Assembly: GCF_027570195.1 (NCBI RefSeq) | Contig: NZ_JAKMUZ010000002.1 | Coordinates: 1-64,000 of the forward strand | Source: Corynebacterium yonathiae | GTDB taxonomy: Bacteria; Actinomycetota; Actinomycetes; Mycobacteriales; Mycobacteriaceae | Direction of reading: 5' to 3' | DNA length: 64,000 bases | Shown here: positions 27,866-36,429 of the stretch, in pieces | Layout of the letters: every line of letters begins with the position of its first letter | Position numbering within the stretch: the stretch's first letter is position 1 | Notes under the pieces: generated by a model | What the model was told of the DNA's origin: nothing | Seen by the model: the letters and a program-made list of their open reading frames with translations, nothing else | Database searches by the model: none | Position numbers and translations under genes: made by a program

Positions 27866-29989
27866 ATGCGTACCGCCGCACAGATTCGCGCCGAGGCCCA
27901 TGCCTCGGCGCTTCGTGTATTGCGTAGCCTCGAGCTACCACCGGGGACTGCGCTCGCTGCCACCGGGTCCTTTGCGCGCAATGAGATGACCCCGCAGTCA
28001 GATATTGATGTCATCCTTATCTATACGGAAGGCTACGATCCAGACCCAGCGCTGGTGGAGAAGCTGTGGTTGCCCGTATGGGATGCCAAGTACCGCCTAG
28101 ATTATGCCCTGCGCACCCCGCGGGAGTGTGCGGCAATTGCTGCAGAGGATGCTTCTGCTGGCTTTGCACAGTTGGACTTGGCCTTCGTAGCTGGGCGCAA
28201 GATTCTAGTTGATGAGGCGCGGGCGCAGCTGCTCGCGGCATGGCGGCGCCAGCTGCAGCGGGGTTTTGATGATTTTGTGGATACCGCGATTATTCGCTGG
28301 AAGCGCTCGGGCGCGGTAGCGGCAATGACGAATCCGGACTTGAAAAATGGTCGTGGGGGACTGCGCGATATTCAGCTTCTGCGCGCGATGGCCCTGGGTA
28401 ACCTGTGCGATTCTCCTGATTTGGACGTCGAAAAGCAGCTGCTTCTCGACGTCCGCACACTCCTGCATGTCAAAGCCCGACGCCACCGCGATATCTTGGA
28501 TCCTGAGTTTGCCGCTGACGTGGCAGCGGATCTGGGCTTTGAAAATCGCTATGCCTTGACCGCAGCGTTGGTAAGCGCCGCAGCCACTGTTAATAAGGCC
28601 GTAGAGCGCGGCCTGGCTACTGCCCGAGGTGTGCTGGGGCGAAAAGCATTGGCGGCGGGCCACGGACAGCGCCGTCCGCTCGATGTGGACGTGGTGGCAG
28701 AAGGCGGTGTTATCTATCTCTCACGCAAACCGAATGTAGAGGATCCGTGGTTGCTTACACGCGTGGCAGCTGCCGCGGCGCGCACGGGATATGCCGTTGC
28801 CGAGGCTACCTGGCACCAGCTCCAAGGATTGCCGAACTTACCGCCATACTGGCCGCGGGCGGCGGTGGATGATTTCTTCGCTATTTTGTCATCCCCGCAA
28901 TGCACACCGCGGGTCATTCAGGATTTGGATCGCTATGGCCTGTGGGAGCGCTTAGTGCCGGAATGGGGGCATGTGCGCGGTTTATTGCCGCGCGAGCGTA
29001 GCCATGTCAGTGCGGTGGACCATCATCTCATCGCAACGGTTACTCGGTGCGCGCAGGTGCGTACCTCGGTGGCTCGCCCTGATTTATTACTGCTGGCCGC
29101 CCTTTACCATGACATCGGTAAGGGCTACGAGCGCCCCCACGCCCAAGTAGGCGCGGAAATGATAGCTCGCCAGGCAGCCCGCATGCGGTTGAGCGTGGCC
29201 GATAGGTCGCGCGCCCAAATTCTGGTGGCAGAACATGCCACCTTGGCGCGGCTAGCTGCGACGATGGATCCGCTTTCCGATGCCACTCGCGACGCATTGC
29301 TGGCCGCTGCGCATTACGATCCGCTGATTATTTCCCTGTTGGCGGTATTGGCTAAGGCTGATGCGCAATCGACAGGGCCTGGTGTGTGGACACCGCGGGT
29401 GGAGCAAGCACAAAAACTTATTGTCTCGCGCGCGCTGGAGGCCCTCAAACCGCGCGTTCTTCACCGCCCCGCGGTGCATGTGCCGCTATCGACTGAGGGC
29501 GTTGCACTTACGGTGGATTGGGAAGACCAAGAAGTCACCGTGTCCTGGTGTGGTTCCTCTAAAGGGGAGCTCAAGCGCGTCTTTGCCTTGCTATCTGCTT
29601 TGGGGTGGACCATCGTGCGGGCCAATATCGTCAGAGAGGATGACGGTACTTATAAGGCGGAGTTCTTCATCCGCACCGTACAACAGACCCTAAAGGAGGC
29701 GGCCCAGGAGATAAGGTTCATCCAGTCTTATAATTCCCGTACCTATACGGAGCTGCCAGATATCGAGGGAGAGGTAACCACCGCGGCTTTTGATGTGGGC
29801 GGCATTTTGGTTATCCGTACCGTCGAACGAATTGGCGCTCTGGGGCATTTGATAGAGGCATTGCCAGACTTTGTGTGGCTGCGCCATGAAATTATGGGCG
29901 CGACGATGATCGTCAATGCCTTCCTCTCCGGAAACGTTTCCCGCGCTACGGTGGTGGGGAATGTGACCAGGGCCCTGGCAAGGGACTAG
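27866..29989 (+). CDS. glnD: PII uridylyl/adenylyltransferase GlnD
   Basis: This 707-residue bifunctional enzyme modifies and demodifies PII (GlnK). The nucleotidyltransferase site is GSFARNEMTPQSDIDV (around residues 33-48). The HD hydrolase domain contains HHLIATVTRC and LAALYHDIGKG (around 380-420). Two ACT domains that bind glutamine fill about 545-707 (HVPLSTEGVALTVDWEDQEVTVSW; GGILVIRTVERIGALGHLIEAL). ATG 27866 was chosen because it lies 7 nt after the glnK stop and gives a conserved length; an in-frame start at 27821 would overlap glnK by 38 nt. In corynebacteria the modification of GlnK is adenylylation. Confidence 0.95.
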   Translation: MRTAAQIRAEAHASALRVLRSLELPPGTALAATGSFARNEMTPQSDIDVILIYTEGYDPDPALVEKLWLPVWDAKYRLDYALRTPRECAAIAAEDASAGFAQLDLAFVAGRKILVDEARAQLLAAWRRQLQRGFDDFVDTAIIRWKRSGAVAAMTNPDLKNGRGGLRDIQLLRAMALGNLCDSPDLDVEKQLLLDVRTLLHVKARRHRDILDPEFAADVAADLGFENRYALTAALVSAAATVNKAVERGLATARGVLGRKALAAGHGQRRPLDVDVVAEGGVIYLSRKPNVEDPWLLTRVAAAAARTGYAVAEATWHQLQGLPNLPPYWPRAAVDDFFAILSSPQCTPRVIQDLDRYGLWERLVPEWGHVRGLLPRERSHVSAVDHHLIATVTRCAQVRTSVARPDLLLLAALYHDIGKGYERPHAQVGAEMIARQAARMRLSVADRSRAQILVAEHATLARLAATMDPLSDATRDALLAAAHYDPLIISLLAVLAKADAQSTGPGVWTPRVEQAQKLIVSRALEALKPRVLHRPAVHVPLSTEGVALTVDWEDQEVTVSWCGSSKGELKRVFALLSALGWTIVRANIVREDDGTYKAEFFIRTVQQTLKEAAQEIRFIQSYNSRTYTELPDIEGEVTTAAFDVGGILVIRTVERIGALGHLIEALPDFVWLRHEIMGATMIVNAFLSGNVSRATVVGNVTRALARD

Positions 29990-30005
29990 GATTAAATAGT
30001 TGAAC

Positions 30006-30021
30006 TTTAGATCGATCTAAA
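30006..30021. promoter_or_regulatory. Perfect 16-bp palindrome upstream of ffh
   Basis: TTTAGATC directly abuts its complement GATCTAAA, with no spacer and no mismatch. It lies 19 nt before GTG 30041, between TTGAAC (30000-30005) and the start, so it probably overlaps the promoter or the transcription start. Confidence 0.5.
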
Positions 30022-30040
30022 TTAAGGGAGCGCATCCGTA

Positions 30041-31693
30041 GTGTTTGACTCACTATCAGACCGCCTACAGTCAGCCCTGGCGGGCCTGCGCGGTAAGGGC
30101 AAACTGACCGAGGCTGACATTAATGCCACTGCCCGCGAGATCCGCCTCGCGCTGCTGGAAGCAGACGTGTCTTTGACCGTCGTCCGTGGCTTTATCAAGC
30201 GCATCAAAGAACGCGCCCGCGGCGCGGAAGTTTCTGAGGCGCTCAACCCAGCCCAGCAGGTAGTCAAGATCGTCAATGAAGAGCTCATTGAGATCCTCGG
30301 CGGCGAAACCCGCCGCTTGAACCTAGCGAAGAACCCACCGACGGTAATTATGCTCGCTGGTTTGCAGGGTGCCGGTAAGACCACGTTGGCCGGCAAGCTG
30401 GCCAAGCATCTGGCCAAGCAAGGGCATACCCCGATGCTGGTGGCTTGTGACTTGCAGCGTCCAGGTGCGGTCCAGCAGCTGCAAATCGTCGGCGAGCGCG
30501 CCGAGGTGCCGACCTTCGCACCGGATCCGGGAACCTCCCTGGACTCCAATGAGCATGAAATGGGTACCTCCCACGGTGATCCGGTGGACGTCGCCAAGCG
30601 CGGCATTGCTGAGGCCAAACAGAAGCAGCACGATGTGGTCATCATCGATACCGCCGGCCGCTTGGGCATTGATGAGACACTCATGACGCAGGCGCGCAAT
30701 ATTCGCGACGCCGTCGATCCGGATGAAGTCCTTTTCGTTATTGATTCCATGATCGGCCAGGATGCTGTGCAGACTGCCGAGGCTTTCCGCGATGGCGTGG
30801 ACTTTACCGGTGTGGTTCTCACCAAGTTAGACGGTGACGCCCGCGGTGGTGCGGCCCTGTCTATTCGTGAGGTCACCGGCAAGCCCATTATGTATGCCTC
30901 TACTGGTGAGAAGCTTGATGATTTCGATGTCTTCCACCCCGAGCGCATGTCCAGCCGTATTTTGGGCATGGGTGACCTGCTTTCCCTTATCGAGCAGGCC
31001 GAGGCCACACTTGACCACCAAAAGGCAGAGGAGGCTGCCTCCAAGCTCGGTTCTGGTGAGCTGACGCTGAATGACTTCCTTGAGCAGATGCTGATGATCC
31101 GCAAGATGGGACCCATCGGCAACCTGCTGAAGATGATGCCCGGCGGCAAGCAGATGAATGAGATGGCCGCCATGGTGGATGAGAAACAGCTGGACCGCAT
31201 CCAGGCCATCATCCGTGGTATGACTCCGCAGGAGCGTGAAGATCCGAAGATCCTCAATGCCTCGCGCCGCAAGCGTATTGCTAATGGTTCCGGTGTGAGC
31301 GTTTCCGAGGTCAACCAGCTCATCGAGCGCTTCAATCAAGCTAAGAAAATGATGTCCAAGATGGCCGGACAATTCGGCATGGGTGGTATGGGTGGTCGCT
31401 CTGCTACCAAGAAGAAGCCGAAGGGCCGCAAGGGCAAAAACGGCAAGCGCAAGAAGGGTAAGGGCGGCGGTGGCAACCGCGGCCCGAAGATGCCAGGCGG
31501 AATGCCGGGCATGGGTGGAATGCCAGGTATGCCCGGTGGTGGCGGCATGCCGTCCATGGAAGAGCTGCAAAAGCTCCAGCAGCAAATGGGCGGCGGAGGT
31601 GGCATGCCGGGTATGCCAGGCATGCCAAAGATGCCGAAGGGAATGGAAAATATTGACCTCAACAACTTGGATTTTGGCAAGGGCAAAAAGTAG
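30041..31693 (+). CDS. ffh: Signal recognition particle protein Ffh
   Basis: This 550-residue SRP54 GTPase binds signal sequences on ribosomes and docks with FtsY. Residues 1-300 are the NG domain (P-loop GLQGAGKTT at 107-115; DTAGRLGIDETL around 205; TKLDGDARGGAALS around 262). The M domain spans about 325-435 (RKMGPIGNLLKMMPGGKQM). The tail from 440 first holds a Lys/Gly patch and then Gly/Met/Pro repeats (MPGMPGM units) to the end, a longer Met-rich tail than the usual 450-residue Ffh. GTG 30041 is the start; AAGGGAG lies 13 nt upstream. Its partner FtsY is 9 kb upstream on the same strand. Confidence 0.96.
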   Translation: MFDSLSDRLQSALAGLRGKGKLTEADINATAREIRLALLEADVSLTVVRGFIKRIKERARGAEVSEALNPAQQVVKIVNEELIEILGGETRRLNLAKNPPTVIMLAGLQGAGKTTLAGKLAKHLAKQGHTPMLVACDLQRPGAVQQLQIVGERAEVPTFAPDPGTSLDSNEHEMGTSHGDPVDVAKRGIAEAKQKQHDVVIIDTAGRLGIDETLMTQARNIRDAVDPDEVLFVIDSMIGQDAVQTAEAFRDGVDFTGVVLTKLDGDARGGAALSIREVTGKPIMYASTGEKLDDFDVFHPERMSSRILGMGDLLSLIEQAEATLDHQKAEEAASKLGSGELTLNDFLEQMLMIRKMGPIGNLLKMMPGGKQMNEMAAMVDEKQLDRIQAIIRGMTPQEREDPKILNASRRKRIANGSGVSVSEVNQLIERFNQAKKMMSKMAGQFGMGGMGGRSATKKKPKGRKGKNGKRKKGKGGGGNRGPKMPGGMPGMGGMPGMPGGGGMPSMEELQKLQQQMGGGGGMPGMPGMPKMPKGMENIDLNNLDFGKGKK

Positions 31694-31721
31694 TCTTCCT
31701 CAGTCTTAAGACATAGCAAAC

Positions 31722-31755
31722 GAGGCTCCCGCGTTATTGCGGGAGCCTCCTTTTA
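31722..31755 (+). terminator. ffh terminator
   Basis: GAGGCTCCCGC (31722-31732) pairs perfectly with GCGGGAGCCTC (31739-31749) around a 6-nt loop, followed by CTTTT. Confidence 0.92.
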
Positions 31756-31831
31756 TTGTATGCAGGCTGCTGGAGTCGCCCTATCCCCAGCGCCCTTGGA
31801 CGCAAACATCTGCGTGCATTCGTGCGAGGTC

Positions 31832-34099
31832 TTAGACGGCTTCGTCGTACACGGCGTTGGGATAGGGGACTGGATTAGCCTGCGGCTTGCCGGCATCGGT
31901 AGGTGCGGCGGGTGCCTTCTCCACAGCTGCTGCGGCCTGCTCCGGTGGGATATCAGGGGCCTCCTGCTGAACCTTTTCCCCGTTGAGGAATGGCTGCAGG
32001 GCCTCGCGAATCATTGGCATAGCCGAATCCGCGAAGGCATTGGTGATGTGGTGCATGTCGCGGTAGACCATCGTATTGCCGATGATGACTGGGCAGTCAC
32101 CATTAGCATCGCAGAACCACGGGGCGGTATCTACCGAGAGCATATTCTGGTACTTCGATAGCACTACTGCACCGGGGTCATAGGGCTGGTAGACCTGCTC
32201 AAAGCGCATGCCGCAACCATAGGCATCTTCGGTGGCTACGTAGCACTCATCAAACTCGCGCGGACGGCCCTCCTCATCGAAGCCCCATGGGTTATCACGG
32301 AAGCCCAAGAAGGGGATATCGCGCTCGGCTAGCTCCTCCCAAAATGCCTGGTAGCCTGCGGGGACAGCATCAGGGCCGGTGCCTTCCTCATTTTGCGGGC
32401 GCGTGGTATTTGAGATCACCAAGGCTGGGTCTGCTTCTTCGATGCGGTCCATGACCAATTTTCCCCATTCGGCGCACTCTGGGGTCACAGTGACATCGTC
32501 GCCCAGCTCGATCGGGCAACCTTGACGTAGTAACGGAACCAATTTAAAGCCCATTTCCTTGCCCAGGCGGTCAAGCGCGGAAGAATACTGTTCCGCGTGG
32601 GAACCGCCGACCAAAAAGACTTCTTTCTCCGCGTTTACGTCACCGAATGTGCACGGAGTTTTCCTGTCTTTGCGGGTTTCGAAGAAAAAATCAGCAGGCA
32701 TGCTATCCGGTACGAAGCACCAGTTTGCGGCCACCGGTGGTTGGATGCCGCGGGCCAGAATTGGGTCTGGCTTAATCTCTACGTTATCCGGTGGGGTGAG
32801 GTTATTGATGAACGTCGTTGCACCCGGGTAGACGGAAGGATCCAAAAGCTCTGTATCGGCATCATCAAGCGTGCGCATCCACAGCGGTTGGATGGCCAAG
32901 AGGCCGATAACGGACGCAGCAACCACGACACCACCGACGCCGCGAGCAGCGCCTGCCGGTTTACGCAACGTCGATAGGCCCTTGCGCACCGGCAAATCCT
33001 CGGCCGTGGGGCGCTTGCGATGCTGTCGTAGTGGACGCTCCAAAAATCGGTGCGTGAGGTCCGCCAGCACCAGAGAAATAATGATAATGACAACGCCCAG
33101 CCACCACGATGGGGTTTCTTGACCCAAATAAGAGGTGGACAGGATAAGCAGAGGCCAGTGCCACAGGTAGAGCGGATATGCAACATCGCCCAACCAACGG
33201 GCCTGTTTGGACGCCATGGCCTTGGAAATCTTGCCACCGCCACCCAAGATGATGAGCACGGCGCCACCCAGTGGCAAAAGCGAAAGCGGGCCAGGATAAG
33301 CGGTGGTATCCGCGATGAGTGCACCGGTAAAGACGAGCATCAAAAGGCCCAAACCCGTAAAGAGGTCATAAAGGCGGGGCGGAATCTTCCATGTGGAACC
33401 GTAGATGGCTAGGACAGCACCCAAGGTCAACTCCCAAGCGCGTGACCACGTGGAGTAGTAGTTCTCCGGGGTGCCATAGAGACCGTGGCGCGAAGCGTAG
33501 GCGAAGGAGACAAGGGTGACCACAATGAGGATCGGGCCCGCAATCTGGTTGACCGTGGGGAAGCTGCGCTTGCCCAGCGGTTGGTGCTTCGGCCGGAACT
33601 TCATGATGGCCGCCAAGATGATCGCAAAGGCAATGCCCATAATGTAGAACTGACCCTGCACGGCCATGGACCACATGTGCTGCAGCGGGGAGGTCTCGGC
33701 TGCGGCTGCGGCGTAGTCGGCGTTTTGTTCCGCCAACTCCCAGTTCTGGTAGTACAGCATGGTGGCAGTGATCTGCTGGGTGAGCTCGGTGCGCATTAGC
33801 TGCGGGGTGAAAATTCGCACTAGGATGTAGGTTACGCCGATGACCAAAACCAAGCTGGGCACCAAACGCCGCAAGGTGCGCCAGATGGGCCACCAAGGGT
33901 TCAAAGAAGCATTGGGCTTGCTGGCGTAGCGCAACTGGGAACCCAAGAAGAAGTAGCCGGAAAGCAGCAAGAATACGTCCACGCCGCCGGAGACGCGTCC
34001 AACGAATACGTGGTAGATAACTACTAGGCCGATGGCAATACCGCGAAGACCATCAAGGTCATAGCGGTACCGGAAATTTCGGGGTGATTCTTTAGTCAT
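31832..34099 (-). CDS. Membrane acyltransferase (acyltransferase-3 plus SGNH domain)
   Basis: This 755-residue protein is OafA-like. Residues 1-370 are an acyltransferase-3 domain with about ten helices (YRYDLDGLRGIAIGLVVIYHVF at the start, FLLLSGYFFLG following). Another helix lies near 395, and residues 460-735 form an extracytoplasmic SGNH domain with the nucleophile in GGSHAEQ (around 497) and an Asp-x-x-His pair in DMHHITNAF (around 680). Such enzymes O-acetylate cell-envelope glycans or lipids; in corynebacteria relatives act on mycolate carriers and arabinogalactan, but the substrate here cannot be named. The Pro/Ala-rich tail ends the protein. ATG 34099 fits the domain start. It stands alone, with a long AT-rich upstream region. 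Confidence 0.88.
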   Translation of the reverse strand: MTKESPRNFRYRYDLDGLRGIAIGLVVIYHVFVGRVSGGVDVFLLLSGYFFLGSQLRYASKPNASLNPWWPIWRTLRRLVPSLVLVIGVTYILVRIFTPQLMRTELTQQITATMLYYQNWELAEQNADYAAAAAETSPLQHMWSMAVQGQFYIMGIAFAIILAAIMKFRPKHQPLGKRSFPTVNQIAGPILIVVTLVSFAYASRHGLYGTPENYYSTWSRAWELTLGAVLAIYGSTWKIPPRLYDLFTGLGLLMLVFTGALIADTTAYPGPLSLLPLGGAVLIILGGGGKISKAMASKQARWLGDVAYPLYLWHWPLLILSTSYLGQETPSWWLGVVIIIISLVLADLTHRFLERPLRQHRKRPTAEDLPVRKGLSTLRKPAGAARGVGGVVVAASVIGLLAIQPLWMRTLDDADTELLDPSVYPGATTFINNLTPPDNVEIKPDPILARGIQPPVAANWCFVPDSMPADFFFETRKDRKTPCTFGDVNAEKEVFLVGGSHAEQYSSALDRLGKEMGFKLVPLLRQGCPIELGDDVTVTPECAEWGKLVMDRIEEADPALVISNTTRPQNEEGTGPDAVPAGYQAFWEELAERDIPFLGFRDNPWGFDEEGRPREFDECYVATEDAYGCGMRFEQVYQPYDPGAVVLSKYQNMLSVDTAPWFCDANGDCPVIIGNTMVYRDMHHITNAFADSAMPMIREALQPFLNGEKVQQEAPDIPPEQAAAAVEKAPAAPTDAGKPQANPVPYPNAVYDEAV

Positions 34100-34452
34100 A
34101 AACTGTCTTTTCGTGCGTTAACGCCTTGATAGTGAGGCAGAAAGCGCGCCATTCATATGAAACGAAATGTCTATATTCGGCCCTTAAGGCTACTCTGCTT
34201 TAGTATCGATGGCATAATGAACCTGCGTGTGTGGCGTCGCGATTTTTAAAATTGCAGATATTCGCGCTAACCTATTTTAAGTTGTCTACTCGGATATTCT
34301 GAGCTAGGTAATCAATAGAACGTAATATTCTGCGTAGCACCGTTCCCGTCTACGGTCGGCCGGTATGTCACGCGCAGATTAAATCCAAGGGTTGAACCGG
34401 CGCACTATCTGGTGCGCGTCTGTACTGCCCAGTGACTAGAAAAGGAGCCGTC
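34100..34452. other. Intergenic region between acyltransferase and rpsP
   Basis: This 353-nt gap between divergent genes is AT-rich on the acyltransferase side. It carries four copies of ATATTC (34173, 34258, 34294, 34325), three of them extended as ATATTC-N2-3-G(C)TA. On the rpsP side a 6-bp hairpin, GCGCAC (34400-34405) with GTGCGC (34412-34417), lies about 35 nt before ATG 34453 and could sit in the rpsP leader. I see no gene in it. Confidence 0.45.
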
Positions 34453-34968
34453 ATGGCTGTCAAGATCAAGCTGCAGCGTTTGGGCAAGGTCCGCGCTGCT
34501 GAGTACCGCGTTGTTATTGCTGATGCGCGCACCCGTCGTAACGGTAAGGTTATCGAGAACATCGGTATCTACCACCCGAAGGAAGAGCCTTCCCTCATCC
34601 AGATCGATTCTGAGCGTGCACAGCACTGGCTGTCCGTTGGTGCTCAGCCAACCGAGCCGGTTCTTGCTCTGCTGAAGGTCACCGGTGACTGGCAGAAGCA
34701 CAAGGGTCTGCCAGGTGCAGAAGGCACCCTGAAGGTTGCTGAGGAGAAGAAGTCCAAGCTGGATATCTTTAACGAGGCACTGGCTGAGGCTAACAACGGC
34801 CCAACCATCGAGGCCATCACCGAAAAGAAGAAGAAGGCTAAGGAAGAGGCTGAGAAGAAGGCCGCTGAGGAAGCTGCTGCAGCAGAAGCTGCCGCTGCTG
34901 CCGCCGGCGAAGCTGACGCCGAGGCCGAAGAGAAGGCTGAGGAAGCTTCCGAGGAGTCTGCAGAGTAA
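34453..34968 (+). CDS. rpsP: 30S ribosomal protein S16
   Basis: This 171-residue protein has the S16 core in residues 1-85 ([38 protein letters not shown]). A long tail of Lys, Glu and Ala follows from about 110 to the end, ending EEASEESAE, typical of actinobacterial S16 but far longer than E. coli S16 (82). ATG 34453 follows AAAGGAG at 6 nt. A GTG- or ACT-rich in-frame extension to 34432 is rejected. The usual rpsP-rimM-trmD-rplS string is interrupted here: two minus-strand genes lie between rpsP and rimM, and rpsP has its own terminators. Confidence 0.97.
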   Translation: MAVKIKLQRLGKVRAAEYRVVIADARTRRNGKVIENIGIYHPKEEPSLIQIDSERAQHWLSVGAQPTEPVLALLKVTGDWQKHKGLPGAEGTLKVAEEKKSKLDIFNEALAEANNGPTIEAITEKKKKAKEEAEKKAAEEAAAAEAAAAAAGEADAEAEEKAEEASEESAE

Positions 34969-35008
34969 TCTGCCTTTCTTTGCTTAGCGCACAGAGCTTC
35001 TAGCTTTG

Positions 35009-35055
35009 GGCCCTGTCTACGCCACTGTGAAAGTGGAGTAGACAGGGCCTTTGTG
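35009..35055 (+). terminator. rpsP terminator
   Basis: GGCCCTGTCTAC (35009-35020) pairs perfectly with GTAGACAGGGCC (35038-35049); an inner CCACT/AGTGG extends the stem. TTTGTG follows. Confidence 0.88.
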
Positions 35056-35087
35056 TTGTGTGGGTGAAAACCCACCGGCACAAAAAG

Positions 35088-35136
35088 ATGACCGTGCACG
35101 CATGTCCTTGGTGGTACTGCATGCACGGTCATTTCT
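35088..35136. terminator. Second hairpin, between rpsP and tetR
   Basis: ATGACCGTGCA (35088-35098) pairs perfectly with TGCACGGTCAT (35122-35132), followed by TTCTT on plus and CTTTTTG on minus. It can end the convergent tetR unit as well. Confidence 0.75.
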
Positions 35137-35194
35137 TAGAAGGACATGGCGAAAACCCGGAGGCTACCTCGGCTGGGGAGAGTGGGCTTTTCCT

Positions 35195-35881
35195 TTAGTT
35201 TTGTGGCTTATAGTTGGCGTAGCGAGTGTAGACATTAGACGGATCTTTAAAGTCCATGCCGCGTAGGCCGCCGGCAACAACCGGACCAAAAAGTTCTAGG
35301 ATCTGCTCCCGCGGTAGCTGTGACAGGGGGCCGTCAATGGCCAGAACGGTAAAGCCATGGATGGTAGACCACGCCAAAAGTGCGTTCTGCATGAAATAAG
35401 TGGAGTCAGTAGTGTTGTCCAAAGCTTGCGCGTGGCGTGTTAAAAGGGCGAAAAAGTCGCGAATCTGCTGAAGGTGATCCATCTTCGGGTCATCTTCGGT
35501 GTGGGGATCTACACCGAGCATAAAGCGCAGTGCCTTCCATTCCAGCATGCAGCGGAAGTAATTGGTTTCATCCAAGGCAAACTCAAGGTATGCGTAACCG
35601 ATTTGCATTAGGTGCTCTGGAAAGTCCAGGTGCTCGGCCGCCTCAGTGGTCTCGTGCAGGCGCCGGACCAATTCATCGGTGGCGAGCTCGGCTACCTTAT
35701 CGTGCAGCTCGTTTTGGTCCTTGAAGTGGCGGTAGGCGGAGGTAGGGGATACTCCGGCTTCGCGGGTAACAGCGCGGACGGTGATGGCGCTAGGACCGCT
35801 TCTCTTGCCTAGTTGGACTGCGATGCGGAGCAGCTCATCGTGGAGGTTTCCATGATGGTAGGGCTTATTATGCGATTCCAT
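35195..35881 (-). CDS. TetR/AcrR family transcriptional regulator
   Basis: This 228-residue repressor-type protein has an N-terminal helix-turn-helix (about residues 10-60: HHGNLHDELLRIAVQL...ITVRAVTREAGVSPTSAYRHFKDQNEL). The C-terminal part is a ligand-binding domain of the TetR_C type seen in WHG-like members (residues 75-200). I prefer ATG 35881 over ATG 35890 because TAAAAT ends exactly 7 nt before it, predicting a leaderless mRNA. The cupin gene lies just upstream on the same strand with 38 nt between. The region between holds a degenerate inverted repeat (TTATACGAACATAA), a possible self-operator. The target and ligand are unknown. Confidence 0.88.
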   Translation of the reverse strand: MESHNKPYHHGNLHDELLRIAVQLGKRSGPSAITVRAVTREAGVSPTSAYRHFKDQNELHDKVAELATDELVRRLHETTEAAEHLDFPEHLMQIGYAYLEFALDETNYFRCMLEWKALRFMLGVDPHTEDDPKMDHLQQIRDFFALLTRHAQALDNTTDSTYFMQNALLAWSTIHGFTVLAIDGPLSQLPREQILELFGPVVAGGLRGMDFKDPSNVYTRYANYKPQN

Positions 35882-35888
35882 GAGACTC

Positions 35889-35894
35889 ATTTTA
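35889..35894 (-). promoter_or_regulatory. -10 hexamer TAAAAT of tetR
   Basis: On the minus strand TAAAAT ends 7 nt before ATG 35881; this decides the start. Confidence 0.65.
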
Positions 35895-35919
35895 TCACCA
35901 AAACTTATGTTCGTATAAA

Positions 35920-36324
35920 CTACTTTGTCAGCATGGTGAGCAGCAAAATTGCGGGGATGGAGCTACCGGAATCCGCTGCGGCAGCCTCAACTTTATGCAC
36001 CTCATATGCAGGAAGATGTACGATTGTGCCGGGAGTAAGGGCGACGGTTTCTTCACCATAAGTGAAGTTGAGCTGCCCGCGGAGCGTCTGCACGGTAATG
36101 GGATGAGCTGCTTTGTGGTCAGGCAGGGATTGTCCTGGTGCAAAGCTAAAGAGGATGAGATTAGCGCCATCGGCGCTCAAGACGCGCTGTACGCCTGGTC
36201 GAGGGCGCTGTGGATCCGTATCCGGTGCGCTATCGAGCAAGTTAATTGTGGTCATAGCGGACGCGGGGCCCAGCTGGGAAGCCGTGCCGAAGGTTTCCGG
36301 GGAGTTGGTAGGTACATCGCTCAT
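35920..36324 (-). CDS. Small cupin-domain protein
   Basis: This 134-residue protein is a single-domain cupin (residues 40-125). The first motif appears as FSFAPGQSLPDHKAAHPITVQTLRGQLNF and the second as LTPGTIVHLPAYEVHKVEA, so His residues that could bind a metal are present (DHKAAH; EVHKVEA). Such small cupins serve as metal-dependent enzymes or sensors. ATG 36324 has TAAAGT 6 nt upstream; a second ATG at 36255 would still keep the domain. It lies upstream of the TetR gene on the same strand and the two may be co-regulated. Its substrate is not evident. Confidence 0.8.
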   Translation of the reverse strand: MSDVPTNSPETFGTASQLGPASAMTTINLLDSAPDTDPQRPRPGVQRVLSADGANLILFSFAPGQSLPDHKAAHPITVQTLRGQLNFTYGEETVALTPGTIVHLPAYEVHKVEAAAADSGSSIPAILLLTMLTK

Positions 36325-36330
36325 GTGCCT

Positions 36331-36336
36331 ACTTTA
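36331..36336 (-). promoter_or_regulatory. -10 hexamer TAAAGT of the cupin gene
   Basis: It ends 6 nt before ATG 36324 on the minus strand. Confidence 0.5.
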
Positions 36337-36416
36337 ACGGCAATCAATCCCAGCGGCCGGAGCTTTTAACAAGTGGTTGAAAACCCATCACTGACAAGGG
36401 TAAAAGGCCAGTGCTG

Positions 36417-36422
36417 TAGACT
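36417..36422 (+). promoter_or_regulatory. -10 hexamer TAGACT of rimM
   Basis: It ends exactly 7 nt before ATG 36430 and decides that start over an upstream GTG/ATG-type extension to 36373. Confidence 0.7.
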
Positions 36423-36429
36423 TTCCGCT

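Noticed and set aside
30022-31335. A 437-codon open frame on the minus strand inside ffh
   Set aside because: Antisense shadow of a GC-rich conserved gene; the protein is Ser/Arg-rich with no domain.
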